Shown piece by piece: positions 11,539 to 23,836 of a stretch of 64,000 bases of DNA. The DNA is from Tetracentron sinense (Eukaryota; Streptophyta; Magnoliopsida; Trochodendrales; Trochodendraceae): contig CM026565.1 in assembly GCA_015143295.1 (NCBI GenBank), forward strand, positions 30,016,052 to 30,080,051. The letters are read 5' to 3'. Numbering within the stretch: the stretch's first letter is position 1; each line of letters begins with the position of its first letter. The translations under genes and the position numbers were made by a program. The notes under the pieces were generated by a model, which did not search any database, was not told where the DNA came from, and saw nothing but the letters and a program-made list of their open reading frames with translations.

Positions 11539-14240
11539 TTAGGAAAGGATATCACATCTCCACAGGCGGTCTGCAAGAGCCTCAACCGCACTGTTGCTGA
11601 TTGCATCACATTGCTGGATATTCAACCCCAACAGGGACTTGCCAAAATTTCCGAGGAAAGGCATGCTCTTGTCTGATACCTTAGAGCAACCTGACAAGGA
11701 AAGGATTTGCAACTGGAGCTGATTTGCACCAGACACAGCAGTAATGCCAAAATCACTGATCGCACACTTTGAAACGTCAAGATCACGGAGCAATGGACAG
11801 CTGTTTGCAATTGCCACCAAGCTTACATCGGTGATCTTCCTGCAACCATCAAGATTCAGCCGTTGGAGAGTCTTACCATGCAGCCTAGACATGGCCAAAA
11901 CCACAGCATCTGTCAAATTCACACAGTCACTAAGATTGACCTTCACCAAACCCGCTTCGCATCTCTCGAGCAGTGGGAGAAGCCCAGCATCTGTTATTCC
12001 GTGAAGCCCACTCAGGTCCAAAAGTTGCAGCTGAGGGCACAACTTACCCGCGATAGCCAAGCCAGCACTACCAAACCCTGGGCAATTACGGATTGACAAG
12101 GATCGCAGGGATGTGCAAGGAGAGAGCAAGGGCAATCCCAAAGAAATGTCCTTAATCCCCATGCACTTTACTAGAGTGAGAGCCTTCAACTTCGATCCAC
12201 AGTTTGAGATGGCACCAAGAACTCCAGATTGGGTGATCCTGTTGCATTCCTCAAGTTGTAGGCTCTCAAGAGATCCTGCAGTTAAGGCAAAAGCTACCAG
12301 CCCGTTGTCGGATAAGAACAAACATTTACGAAGGGACAATTGCTGCAAGTTTGGGCAACCTTTTCCCACGGCTTCAAGACCTACATCTGTTACTCCTCGG
12401 CACGAGGTGATTGAAAAGGACTTCAGCTTCTGCAGACCGTGAGAATTACCCATGACCCAGAAGCCCCTCTCGTTCACGTTTTGGAGGCCGGTGAGGACTA
12501 GATCAGTAACGGCCTTGCCGTAATGCCCAAGAACGGCAAGAGAGACATCAGTGATATTCAAGGCCTGGAGCTTTACCTTAGACAGTACATAAGAAGCCGA
12601 TGATAACAAACTTGCAACTCCTTGATCCCCAACAAGAGGACAGTCTTTGATTGAGATAGAGTGCAGATTGGGACAGCACTTCCCAATAGCTTGCAAACTC
12701 GCATTCCCAATGTTTGAACAAGAATCTATCATTAGATCAGTCAAATTAGGGCAGTTCTCTGCAACTGCAACCAAACCCTTGTCAGAAATTGAAGGACAAT
12801 GGCTGAGGTCCAGCTTCTCTAACATGTGGCACCCATTAGCTATCTTACATAGACCTTCATCCCCAATAGAAGAGACATTCCACAGAGAAAGAACCCTGAG
12901 AGAAGGGCAACCACGGGCAATTGCTGAGAGGCCAAGGTTGGTAACCCCGCGACTAGTATTGCTTCCTCGGATCAGAAGCTTTCCCAGTCCCCCACGGCTA
13001 CCAGTTCCAACAGCAATGGCTGCAAGTCTGATGTCCGTCGCTTTCTTCCCTTCCAAACACCTGGTAAGGTATCCATCACTCTCAACTTCCAGATCATCCC
13101 CAGATATCATTTCAGTATCATTAGAGAATGGAAGAGGGCCCTCCTTATTGAGCTTCAAAGACTCATCCGAAACCAACCCCCCCTCAGTCTTCAGAGACTG
13201 GGTAGTTTTGCTGCTGCAGATTTCAGCCTGGCTAATACTGCTCAGAAGCATAAGCCAGCGCTTGGAAACAGAAGCACAGGCACTCCTCTCTTGGCCTCCA
13301 GGCAACCGTCTGAAGATCTCGAAGAGGCACTCGTCAGGAAGAACTTCAATGGAGGACTGCTTCTGCTGTAGGAACTTGTCTCCTCTAAAAACAAATGGCG
13401 CGCTGATGCGAGACCTCTTCCGAGGAGGGCAGTACACATCCACATGGGAACCAAGAGACAACAAGAGGCTTGAATCAATGGGATTAGCATATAGCGACCC
13501 CCCAGAGCAAAAATCATCATCCCCTGAAAAACCAACAACCAGAAACTAATTCAGCTAAAATAGTTCAACAAAACTATTTAAACTTGCCAATATTTACATT
13601 TTCTACAAGACAAATTCATAAAGGAAACCTATTATAACTATCAAGTAAATAGATTTCTGACTGATAAGTGCAAGAATTGTGGAAAGATTTCAGTTTTTTT
13701 TTTTTTTAACAAGATCGTTATCCGGTGGCTGTTGCTCAACAAGAACAAAAACGAATAGAAAGATACATATCTATCTCAAGTTGTTACCAGATCTATAAAA
13801 TTAAACCCCAATTTCAGAAAATTCTCTAACGAAATTGAGCCAAAAAAGAGTCATGCCACCAACGGCCTGCAAATCGATCTAGATCTAAAACCGCAAAACC
13901 ACAAAATCCAAAACAAAAGCCATCAAACTAACCAGATCAACAAACAAAACCACGGCTACAGACATCACACCATCCTTAAACAAGTCCGATCTACAAATAA
14001 AACTCTAAAACCAGAAGAATCAAAGCAAAAACAAGTCGATCTACAAAACAAAATCTTTTAAACCACAAAAGTCACCCGATCTACATCCAGACGACCTCAA
14101 ACAAAAAAAAAATCAAACATCTACAACCAAAACCCTAATTTCCACCTCATCTACAAACCAAACCCTAAATCCAACAAGAAAATTGAAACAAACACCAAAA
14201 GGATCCGAAGCTTACCGCTGTAATTAACGAGAGTCGGCAT
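11539..14240 (-). CDS. EBF1: EIN3-binding F-box protein (EBF1/EBF2-like), F-box + LRR
   Basis: Two coding exons: 14240-14216 (ATG, 25 nt, ending in a GTAAGC donor) and 13523-11539 (acceptor TTTTCAG, TAG stop), giving 669 residues. The short first exon encodes the conserved M-P-T-L-V-N-Y-S-G start; the second continues D-D-D-F, then a basic P-P-R-K-R-S-R cluster near residue 43, an F-box at about 67-107 (L-P-D-E-C-L-F-E-I-F) and a long array of cysteine-type LRRs from about residue 175 to the end. Arabidopsis EBF1/2 are about 625 aa with the same layout. In an SCF complex in the nucleus they bind EIN3/EIL1 and direct them to the proteasome, damping ethylene signalling. Intron 13524-14215 (692 bp). 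All residues appear intact. The large opposite-strand open frame at 12647-13549 is a shadow. Confidence 0.96.
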
Positions 14241-14645
14241 GGGTAGAGTCGAAAAAACCCTGGGGAGCCGAATCCGCAATATTTCCCACCAAAAAAACCT
14301 CGATCGAGATCAAAAACCAAAAGATCAACCAAAAACAAGAAGCAGAGAAACAAATTTAGGCTTTCAACAGCAGTATGCATCAAAGAAATCGATCGCTTGA
14401 GCTCATCAGAAACCCTCAGAGAGGGAAAAAAAGAAATGGAGAAGAAGAAGAGAAACGTGTTCGTGTTTCAACCTCTTCTCATCTAAAGGACCTTTTATTC
14501 CAAAGTGTCGTCTTTCAGATACATGACCCAACCCTCCCCTTCCAACATGCATTGAATCTATCCCCAGAAACCGCTTTTCCCGTTATTCCCCACCCCCCAC
14601 CATCTCCAACCCAGAAACCGGAAACCAGAAACCGCTTCCTTTTCG
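14241..14645 (-). promoter_or_regulatory. 5' leader and proximal promoter of the EBF-like gene
   Basis: Sequence immediately upstream of the ATG, rich in CT on the mRNA strand (CTTCTTCTCC words around 14430-14455), typical of a plant 5' leader. No transcription start can be fixed from sequence. Confidence 0.4.
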
Positions 14646-14840
14646 TGGAATCGGGTCTTCGGGTTTTTTCTTCGTTAAGCAACGAGGTCTTCGGGATTTT
14701 TCTTCGTTAAGCAACGAGGTCTTCGGGTTTTTTCTTCGTTAAGCAACGAGATTAAAATAAAGCAAGTAGTGGAATCGGGTCTTCGGGTTTTTTCTTCGTT
14801 AAGCAACGAGATTAATATAAAGCAAGTTGTGCAAGTAGTG
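14646..14840 (+). repeat. Tandem repeat array upstream of the EBF-like gene
   Basis: Four copies of a 32-bp unit beginning GTCTTCGGG and ending TTCGTTAAGCAACGAG, at 14655, 14687, 14719 and 14779. The last copies also share the spacer ATTAANATAAAGCAAGT. Each unit contains a short self-complementary CGTT..AACG. The array starts about 410 bp upstream of the ATG. Confidence 0.85.
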
Positions 14841-15143
14841 GTACGTTATTTTGGTTAATTATATTTAGTCGAATTTAATTGGTAATTAAGGCTAAGTGGG
14901 GTTCACCATCGGTTAGGGGTTTTTGTGTGTGTGTGAGTGGGTTTGGAGGTTAGAGGTTAGGGTTAGGGTTTCTTTTGTTTTGGATTTTGGGGCTATGGGT
15001 ATGGAATTAGGGTTTAGATTAGAGATTTTCAGACTTTTGCTACATAGCAACAAGGACGTAATGACATGTCATTATTTAGGGTTTGGGCAGAAATACTCCA
15101 ACGAAAACAACACGACAAAAGTTTTTTTTTTTTCAACCCTAAT
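14841..15143. other. intergenic, telomere-like words
   Basis: AT-rich DNA with an imperfect GGTTAGGGTTAGGGTTT stretch at about 14954-14970. Such short telomere-like words are common in plant 5' regions. Nothing else is supported. Confidence 0.5.
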
Positions 15144-15599
15144 TAGAGCTATAAATGAAGCAAATTTAGAGTGGATAGTGGTTTATTCGATTATACATTC
15201 GGCTATTGAGTTAGAATAAATATCCAACAGATAATGAAATATGATATTTGTATCCAACTCTAATTCAAATATTTATTTGATTACTTTTTAAAAATAAAAA
15301 TATATAAATTAATATCTAAAAATATAAATTTTATTTAAATATAATAATTTATGTAAAAAGTATATATTTATAAGGTTATTTTAGTTTTATAAACTTAAAA
15401 TATATTATTTATATGTATAATATTTTATTATATAATCGATCGAATATTTATCGAATCTTATATATCAAAATTTGAATTCATCTCCGATTATAAATGAATT
15501 ATTATTTAAATTCGCTCCGCCGGATATCTATTCGGATAATTATCCAAATAACGAATTCAAATACGAATTTGATAATATCCATATCCATTTACACCCCTA
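15144..15599. mobile_element. hAT-like MITE, 'ATCCGAAT'-rich AT family (copy 1)
   Basis: The left end is TAGAGCTATAAATG and the right end, read from the other strand, TAGGGGTGTAAATGG; both fit YARNG. Flanks ACCCTAAT and ATCCTAAA agree at 6 of 8 bases, suggesting an old TSD. The interior is AT-rich with ATCCGAAT-type words. Same family as 19509-20271 and 36576-37033. Confidence 0.7.
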
Positions 15600-17821
15600 A
15601 TCCTAAATGTAGATGCAGCAAATTGTCCTTTCTTTCGGAAACTCGGGGTGTCCTCAACACTTTGGGTCAGGAAGAATCCCTAAGAGTGTGACGAGAGCCG
15701 GCAACCAACCAAATCATGTAAACCAAGGAAAATCCCGTGTGGGATTGGCCCCAGAGGGGGAGTAAGAAGTCGAATCCAAGACCTTCCGTTTCATGAGGCG
15801 TAAGTCCCGAAAAATTGATTCAAATTTTTTCATAGGATATGAGTTATACTTCACCCATAAGGATGATTTGCCAACCTTTGCAATTTGACATGGTCGCGTG
15901 ATTATAACCTTACAATTCATTGCATTTTCTTTTGGCATGTAGGAAGGTATGATAAAATAAACTTCAGAAGAAGAAATCTCCTTACATGGGATCCATTGAA
16001 TAATATGTCTTGCTATATATCTTTGTTCACAAACACGAAATGTAGGATTAGTGCCAACAGTTCATCACAGGCGGAAGTAATTAACATTAACGTGACAAGA
16101 TCACAAATTAATACTGGAACAAAACTATCTTTTCTGAATACTTTGAGGGTGTACGTGTTTCAAAAATCTGAATACTTTGAGGGTGTACGTGTTTCACATT
16201 TTTGCCTTATATGCCCTTTCTAATGGAAAAGAAGGCCAAGGAACATAATTAAGATGAGTTCTTAAGTGAGAAATGATAGACAATCTTGTATTAGAGTTAA
16301 AAATTAGGGCTGAGGGGTATTAGATTTTGGATTCCTCCTCACCCAATTGCTAGAGAATATAGAAAAATGATTTTTTTTTATTATTATTATAAGAAAAAAA
16401 GGAATTTTTTTTATGATAAGAAAAAAGAATTTCAAGAAGGTAAAATACTAGGGGGTAAGGGTCATTATAGAGGCTCTTATCTCGTGGGATCCATAAAAAA
16501 GTTTCATGATAGGAGGGGACCCATCATGTGTGGTGCATAGAAGGCCTTTTTGATTCTTTCTCTTGGACAATGAATTGGGATGTGCATTGAATTTGAATCC
16601 TTGTGGATGACATTTAGAGGTACAAGGGTGTAAGGTAAGAAAATGAAATGAGAGAGAAAGGTGTGGGGTTGTAAGAGAGGTATAGAATCAATGCATCTCA
16701 TTAAATTGAAGCCCTCTAAAATAGACTTGACCAAAAGCTCCCTTTCATTTTTTTTCATAGAAGGTCATACACACCTTCTCTCCATTTTCTTGGCTACCCA
16801 CTTGGGCTTTTCCTACTGATAATATTTTCCCCAAAACATCCACTTGGGATACTTCAACATGTTCTTGCCCATCTCTCTCTCTCCCTTTCGACTTGATATT
16901 TTCTAAGGTTTCCAACTCATCATGTTGGAATGTACATGTGTATCTGGTCCATTTGCGGCTCTTGCCAAACCAAAACCGTATTGCCTACTCACAAAGCCTC
17001 TTTAACTATTCTTTTACAACTGGTTAACAAGTTTTAACCTTTAGACTTGATATTTTTTTCTTCTAAAAATCAAGGTTAGATGATTGAAACATAAAAATTT
17101 GTGAATCTTAGCAATAATTAAGAGGTGTTAAAAGGGAGACTTGTTGACCCGTGGAATGGGAGCGAGATTGATTTCGTCTGGCAAAGATTAGACGAAATCT
17201 CATTCTGGTCCATTTAAACTACTATTATGAGCAAGTTGTGACTATAATATTATGTACATTTTCCATTAACACATCCAAATGGTTCTTAATTCTCCATCCG
17301 TGCTTTGTCCTAATTGAATAATCAACTTGGACTACTATAATAAGCATTAGGAGATCCACTTGAATATTCATGTCCTCTCTCTTCCAAAACAAATTGCGAA
17401 ACAAGACAAATGAAAAATTAGACTGCGTATCAAATCGAATCGAGTTGGTGCCCAAACCAATCAGGCTTGAACGCCGTTAGATCACAGTAATCAAGATAAC
17501 AATTGACGAAGAAAGATCAATGACAAGATTAGATTCTCTCATTGGAAAAGAAGCTTAAACATGGCATGGTGCCATTTAGCTGCCAATTGGATTATTCTAA
17601 TCGGTAACAGTCCCAAGATCAAACCTATGTAAAATTCAAGTGGCCATGTGTTTTTTTCATCAAAACCTTTGCTTTAGGCCCCACTTAAAAAAAATAAAAA
17701 TAATAATATTAAAAAGGTCCCATTAAAAAAAATAAAAATAAAAATATTAAAAAAGCCCTATTTAGAATATTGAAAAATAAATAAATAAACCCATTTAGAA
17801 TATTAAAAAGGCTCCATTTAT
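15600..17821. other. intergenic, repeat remnants
   Basis: No gene is supported. Near 15755-15800 is a tRNA-derived-looking segment (TCGAATCCAAGACCTTCC, a degenerate B-box reversed). A 33-bp duplication (GTACGTGTTTCAAAAATCTG / GTACGTGTTTCACATTTTTG) lies at 16150-16200. A half copy of the 'gtggttaagattcac' MITE family lies at about 17035-17150. Confidence 0.45.
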
Positions 17822-18114
17822 GACCTTGGATTGTCTCTGGCAAAAGCCAGAAACTGGTCTCGGGGTTCCATACATTGTGCGACAGTTGGCCAAAAAATGG
17901 GGAGAAGTCATTCTATTTTCTTCCCATGATTTTGACTTCTCCCCATTTGATATCTCTCCCCTTTATTCTCATACACTTATCACCACATGTCTTAATATGT
18001 GTGGAAAAGTCAAAATAATGGGTCCCATGACTTTGACTTCTTCACCACTTGTCACATATTCTATCGAACCCAAGACAAGCCCTTTCTAGCATTGGCAGAG
18101 ACAATCCAAGGCCC
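17822..18114. mobile_element. 293-bp MITE with GACCTTGGATTGTCTCTGGC ends
   Basis: The TSD is a perfect 8-bp CCATTTAT (17814-17821 and 18115-18122). The ends GACCTTGGATTGTCTCTGGC and GGGCCTTGGATTGTCTCTGC (other strand) are inverted repeats. It contains TTGACTTCTCCCC and GATATCTCTCCCC words shared with the copy at 60591-60809. hAT-like by TSD length; no coding capacity. Confidence 0.85.
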
Positions 18115-18550
18115 CCATTTATAGTTAATTTTTTTTAATAATATTTTAAAAATTATTTTTAAAATCCACATTTAGAATTTTCGCTTTAGGCCTCCACATG
18201 GCTTGGGCTTGCCCAAGGGAAGATTTACGATCCCTTGACCGCGATGAAGAGATTAAAGTGGCCTTATATACAAAACTAAAATAAAATAAAATAAAAAAAA
18301 CTAAGCAGCTTGGAAATAAGTTTGGCAACGTCCACCTTCCAAAAAAAACGTCTACAGAGTTACCACAAACTTGAGTTTGAAGGCAACGACTGGCAATTGC
18401 CCGAGATCTATACTTAGGCACCACTCTTCAGTTGACATGTGAAATAGTGTTCCATTAAAAATGAGATATTATACATCTCGCATGTTCCGTTGGACAATGC
18501 GTGTATACATACATTTCCAGCTCACAACGTGTGTTCTTTGATATTCATTA

Positions 18551-18725
18551 ATTGTAGTTAAAATTCATCCACCCTTAGGATTAAATAATCTAACCTTAGT
18601 TTAAAAAAAAATTAAATAAATGAGTGAAATCATAACCAAGGTTAATTTTTTTAAAAATATTTTTTCTAAAAATTAAGGTTTGATTATTTAACTTAGGTAT
18701 GAGTGAATCTTAACTACGGTTAATA
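18551..18725. repeat. MITE of the 'gtggttaagattcac' family
   Basis: The left arm TTGTAGTTAAAATTCATCCACCC is inverted relative to the right arm GAGTGAATCTTAACTACGG. The centre carries TTCTAAAAATTAAGGTT. A degenerate copy of the family best seen at 34969-35222. Confidence 0.55.
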
Positions 18726-19508
18726 GATGTCAAAGAGGACATATGGTGAGCTTCGGAGGTGTGCATGTACCACTAAATGGAATATACAATACAAATGCAT
18801 GTTATCACTCCCCTAGTTAAATGCATTTCCATGCATCAGCTCAAGAGTGGTGGTGTCAAAATGTGGATCTCAGGTATAGGCAGGAGGTAATCCATACTAA
18901 TCGTCGTATAGCTTTCCTTCTAAAAATACAACAGCGAGAACAATTTTGCCATCTCACTTCAAATCTTCATACACGTTATCCAAATAGCCATATAAGTGGT
19001 GTTAGGCATCGTTCGAAATCATAAATCATAAATAGATTCTAATAACCGGTAACTCATGAGTAGAATTCTCCATTCTACATGCTTGATTTTATTTATTCAT
19101 CATGCCCTGAGAGAAAATATTCTGTTCTGTAAGGAGGATTAAATTTTTTTTTTTCTTAAAAACTATTCCGATCACGAAAGAAACGCACCATAGTAAATGC
19201 ATCCATTTCCATAAACGAAAAAAGAAATCGTTTGGTGAGAACGATACCAAACATCCCCATAGTTTAGGTGTATAGTTTTTTTCTAAAATCTAGAAGGTTA
19301 ATGTTGATCAATTTGAATTAATAAAACACATGTTCTGTTGTTGCACAATGGACATAAATGAAGAAATATAACCTCTTCAAAGAAACATGTGCCGATACAT
19401 TTCAATTACCTTTAAAACCGGTTGAAACTATAACTTTCTCCTTTATAAAATTTGTTTTCATAACACGTGGAAGTGGTAGCCACAAATGATGTTGTGTGCA
19501 CCCACAAT
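18726..19508. other. intergenic, no features seen
   Basis: AT-rich DNA without recognisable genes, RNA genes or clear repeat ends. Confidence 0.5.
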
Positions 19509-20271
19509 TAGGGTTGTCTAACATATACATAAATTATCCATATCCGAATAGGTATCCTGTGGAACAAATTCAAATAGTGATTTTATTGTCCGTTTATAAT
19601 CGGAACGATTATAGATATTAGTATATTAGATTCGATAAATATCCAATCGATTATATAATATATTTTTATGTATAATTAATTAATTGGGGCTGCTACTGTT
19701 CACGCAGTACGTGAAACAGTAAAAGATCACGCAGGTTCAATTTGGATGGCATGCCTGTAATTACAGTTTGAACTGGTGGCCATTTTGAAAAAAGAAATAT
19801 CTTTCATAATTACAATAATACCATTATGTTTAGTTTTAATTACACAAATGCCATTCATTTTACAATTGCGTGACTTTTAAGGAGTTCACCCATTACGTGA
19901 ACTCTAGTTTTTCCCTTAATTAATATATTATAAGCTTACAAAACTAAAATAACCTTATAAATATATACTTTTTATAAAATTTAAGACATTATGATATTTT
20001 TTAATCTAAATAAAGATAAAATATTAATTTGTTTTTTTATAAATAAAATTTATTTATTAATATTTTAAGATTTTTCATTAAAATTTAAAAAGTAATTGAA
20101 TAATTTGGATATTATATGAATTCAAATATTTTAATCGGAGTTAAATACAAATACCATATTTCATGACTCGTTGAATATTTATTTGAATTTGGATAGTCAG
20201 ATATGTAAACGGATACGAATTCGGACAGACGTCTATCCGCTCCGGAGGAATTTGCTCCGTTGACAGTCCCA
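19509..20271. mobile_element. hAT-like MITE, 'ATCCGAAT' family (copy 2), carrying a nested MULE-like MITE
   Basis: The TSD is a perfect 8-bp CCCACAAT (19501-19508 and 20272-20279). The left end is TAGGGTTGTCTAAC and the right end on the other strand TGGGACTGTCAACGG. AT-rich interior with ATCCGAATA words. It is interrupted by a second element at 19685-19915. Confidence 0.85.
19685..19915. mobile_element. 231-bp Mutator-like MITE nested in a hAT-like MITE
   Basis: A 9-bp TSD TTAATTAAT (19676-19684 and 19916-19924) flanks ends GGGGCTGCTACTGTTCACG and, from the other strand, GGGAAAAACTAGAGTTCACG. A 9-bp TSD is characteristic of Mutator superfamily elements. The low complexity of the TSD lowers certainty. 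Confidence 0.65.
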
Positions 20272-20279
20272 CCCACAAT

Positions 20280-21303
20280 AAGAACTTGAAAAAAAAATTG
20301 AAATGTGCATATGGAGTTAACACTCCTCATAGTCAAAATGGTCATAAGTAGGTTCTATCTTTGTTACTACGTGTCAAATACATAGACATTCTTTAATAGT
20401 GTTCTAATTGACCTTTTCTCGTAGTTGTTGGCTAGGAGACCGCCACTAACACTCAGGGAGCGTCATGTACTCTTGGGCATACCAACGTACTGTACACTCA
20501 AAACAAGTGTTGATTGGCTAGACACATGGGCGGAGCCACATGGGGCCTGGGAGCTGAACCCCCCCCTAAAATTTTGATTTTTTTTTTTACCTATAATACT
20601 AATAGGGGCGTAGCCTATGAGATGGGGTGGAGCCGGGGGGACGGACGACTCTAGCCCCTCTTAAACTTTTGAGAAAAAATATATTCATTAAAAATGGACA
20701 CACAAATGCGATAGTCAATGAACTTAGCCCACAAAAAAAAAAAAGGGATTACGCCCCCAAACCCCCATTGTTAGCCCCCTACAAGAGAATCCTAGCTCCA
20801 CCCCTACTTGAACAAAATTACATGACATGCCCAAAATTGGATGCATGCTAGTGGTCTCTTCGCCAACAACTATTGGAAAAGATCCTATGTCACCATGTTT
20901 TGTTTTTGGTAAACGGAGATAATTTTCATTACCTGAAAAAGGAACATTACACTGCCCATGTTGGGCAATACTAGATGAGAGATTTCAGGTGTAGATGTAT
21001 ATTCACACGAATAGGATGAAGGATGCCATCATTAGGGCTACCCGAACTTAATTACATGTGAGTGTCGACATTAGTTAGTCTCTTGGTGAACTAAAACATT
21101 AAGTTCTCAAAACTTTTCTAAGTAGGGCAAGAATTTTCCAATGATTTTGGTTAGGATCGAGATTTAGGAGGTTCGCTTTTTTTTAGAATCAGACTCAGTG
21201 ATAACGTTTTTCCAATGGTTTTGTGGTTGAGAGTCCCAAGCAAATAGCTTCTAGCTTCCGCTTAAGCCAGAAGAGTAGATCTCATGTCACCACATACTTC
21301 AAA
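20280..21303. other. intergenic with a GGGCGGAGCC-type repeat
   Basis: A repeat at about 20528-20820 begins GGGCGGAGCCACATGGGG and contains AGCTGAACCCCCCCCTAAA. The reverse-complement version of these words occurs at about 26190-26297 (TGCTGAACCCCCTGCTCC, ATGTGGCTCTGCCCC), so both belong to one dispersed family. No gene is supported. Confidence 0.45.
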
Positions 21304-22048
21304 CCAGGGTTATCAAGTTCTCTGCATGCTAGAGCTAACTAGAGCGAACCCAAATTAGTTCGTGGTTCGGTTCAGATTGGTTCGTCATAATTGAGGACAT
21401 TCTTGCCTTGAGAAACAATTGTAATCCAATCATCTTCAAGCATATTAGTAGATCAGCCAATACTCTGGCCCATACTACAGCCCAACAGGCCCTTAATATC
21501 AGCCTGTCTCGAATATTATGTCGTCTCATACCACCTTCGCCTTACCAGTAGGCCTATTTGGATCCCTGTAAGCTCCTCTTTTTAGTAATACAAATTATCT
21601 CTTAAACAAAAGAAAAATAAAAATTGAACAAACTATATGGTGGTTTCAAACGGTCTTGGTTTGTCGAATGTTTTATTCGAATTCAAAATTCAATGATTTT
21701 TTTTTTTTTTTGGATTTTTGGATTCGACAAATTTATACTTTGAGTTCGTGAACTGCTCATAAAAAAAAGGTATTTTTTTTTATGGTTTTTCAAAACAAGT
21801 ATTTATAATATATTATTTACATGCTTAAAATATATATCTTTTTATAATATTATAAAATATGTATTTAGTTTACATGCTTAAATAAGCGAACCAAGCTAAC
21901 AAACCGGATTCACTCTAAAGAGCCTAAGCGAATCGAAAAACAAATTATCTCATCCTACCCCTAACAAACCGGGTTTACTCTAAAGTGACGATTTGCGAAC
22001 CGCAAACCTGAATTCGAACCGAACGAACCAAAGAACTAGGTAACATTG
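21304..22048. mobile_element. hAT-like MITE, 'CAGGGTTACC' family (copy 1)
   Basis: The left end is CAGGGTTATCAAGTTC and the right end (other strand) CAATGTTACCTAGTTC, both YARNG-type. Flanks CTTCAAAC and CTTCGAAA are similar, suggesting a decayed TSD. The interior is packed with GGTTCG/CGAACC words and AT-rich blocks with ACATGCTTAAAATATATATC. Other copies: 28457-29401, 51284-52194, truncated 34555-34720. Confidence 0.75.
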
Positions 22049-22656
22049 CTTCGAAAACACTTGAAATAGTTATCTTTTAAAATTATTTTTCTCGTTGCCC
22101 GTGGTTTTTTTTTTATAAAGATAATATACAACTCATACACACATGAACCAACAGAAGGCATAACACTCTCATTGCCCGTGCTTACCATGTATAAAACTCA
22201 ATATCTTTACTAATATAAAGAAGATACCCCTGTTACCTTCTAAAAAAAAAAAGATGACCCTGTTCAAAATGTTCATTAAACCTTTTGTAATTCCAAAAGT
22301 ACAATTTGCTCTTATCTCATCTTCTTATATATAATGACAAACTCTTGAGCGAATGTTTGCTTAATTCCATACTACCCTTCAATCATCTATCTATTAGGCT
22401 TGAAATTCTCTACGGTTATAACCGAATTCATTGGAGTTGGTTAACTCGCTGAGTTCGTCATGTGTCCCTTTTAACACTCTTTAATTGTGGCCAATTGTGA
22501 TTAAGATTCACCTACCCCTTATGTTCACCCACTTATTCTAAGTTTTCAAGCAAAAATATTATTTTTTTAAACTTAGGTAACCATTGAGGTCACCATGTGT
22601 CCCTTTTAACACGCTTTAACTATCCCAACATCATCTTTCAATAAACAACGTCTCTC

Positions 22657-22697
<41 letters not shown>

Positions 22698-23836
22698 TGT
22701 TTTATGTAAAATATCTCTCAAATTTCCGTACCCAATTTTTTTTTTTCGAAATGTTTTCAGTAAGGTCACTTTTCCCAATATTTCTCCCCTTCTCTCTCAC
22801 GTGCATATCACACTTGCCGCCCACTAGTCTCCTGTAGAGTGATAATGACATTAAAACTTTGCACATTAGAACGCGTGTTTTTAGTGTCCTAAGAAGATGA
22901 GCCATCTCAAGCTTCAGCCTTCTAAGGCGGCTTTTGGGACTTGCCGCCTGGAGCTCATATGTCAAGTTGTGTAAATCTTATGGGTGCTTAACCAATCAAA
23001 ACGTGTCACGCATTTTTTAAAAGTATAAATACCATTTTTTTAATTTTATATGGAGTCAGCATTAAGCCATTAACTTACTAAACTGAGTATTAAAAGGGAA
23101 CCAAAAAAAAAAAAAAACTCATTTAGCATTCTGGCTGATATGTGTTGAAACTGCCTAAAATATTTGCATTCCTAAGAGGAAACCTTGAATTTTTAATTTA
23201 CAAGGCATCATTTTTTTTTGGATCTTCACCTAGGAGTGAATTTGCCTCTAAAATAAACCTATTTAGATGATAAAATATATTAAAAATTCTAAAAAGCCAT
23301 CAAATCTTGAATTCATTCAGTTTTTTCTCATGAGAATGAACATTGAGTCTGTCAAAACCAAGAAACAAAAAATAAAGACTTTTAAAATTTCAAAAAGTCA
23401 CTCTAGGAGTACTCCCAATTATATTCCCTAATCCTTCCTTAATCCTAACCGTTTATAACTAAATCCTTCCTTAATCCTAACCGTTTATAACTAACCATAT
23501 GGGTTTACACATTATTGAAGCTTCACTTGGAAAGATACTCCGAATGCACCAAAACAAGTCTAGAAAGTAGAAATACACAAAAACTTGCGAGAAAAAATTG
23601 CCCTTCATTTGTAAGTGTTTTTCTCACAAAACTCTGGCCATTAGGCTAATTTTGGACGTTTTTTATATATCTATTTATGCAGAGCTCTCCATCATATTTA
23701 AAGTCTCATGTGAAACCTATTTCCTAAAATAATAAAATAAAATTAATTAATAAACGTTATTATAAACAAATATTCATTTCTATATTCAAATGGATTCTTT
23801 AATAGTTTTGAGATTTTTTTTAGAAACATAATCTAA
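22049..23836. other. intergenic, MITE fragments and SSR
   Basis: Partial copies of the 'gtggttaagattcac' family at about 22400-22620 (twice CATGTGTCCCTTTTAACAC). A (TA)n microsatellite at 22659-22692. A 38-bp tandem duplication (AAATCCTTCCTTAATCCTAA) at about 23425-23500. No gene is supported. Confidence 0.5.
22659..22692 (+). repeat. (TA)n microsatellite
   Basis: Uninterrupted TA dinucleotide run next to a MITE fragment. Confidence 0.9.

Noticed and set aside
12647-13549. 300-codon plus-strand open frame
   Set aside because: It lies exactly antisense to the EBF-like coding exon and is a by-product of its codon use; no domain is recognisable.
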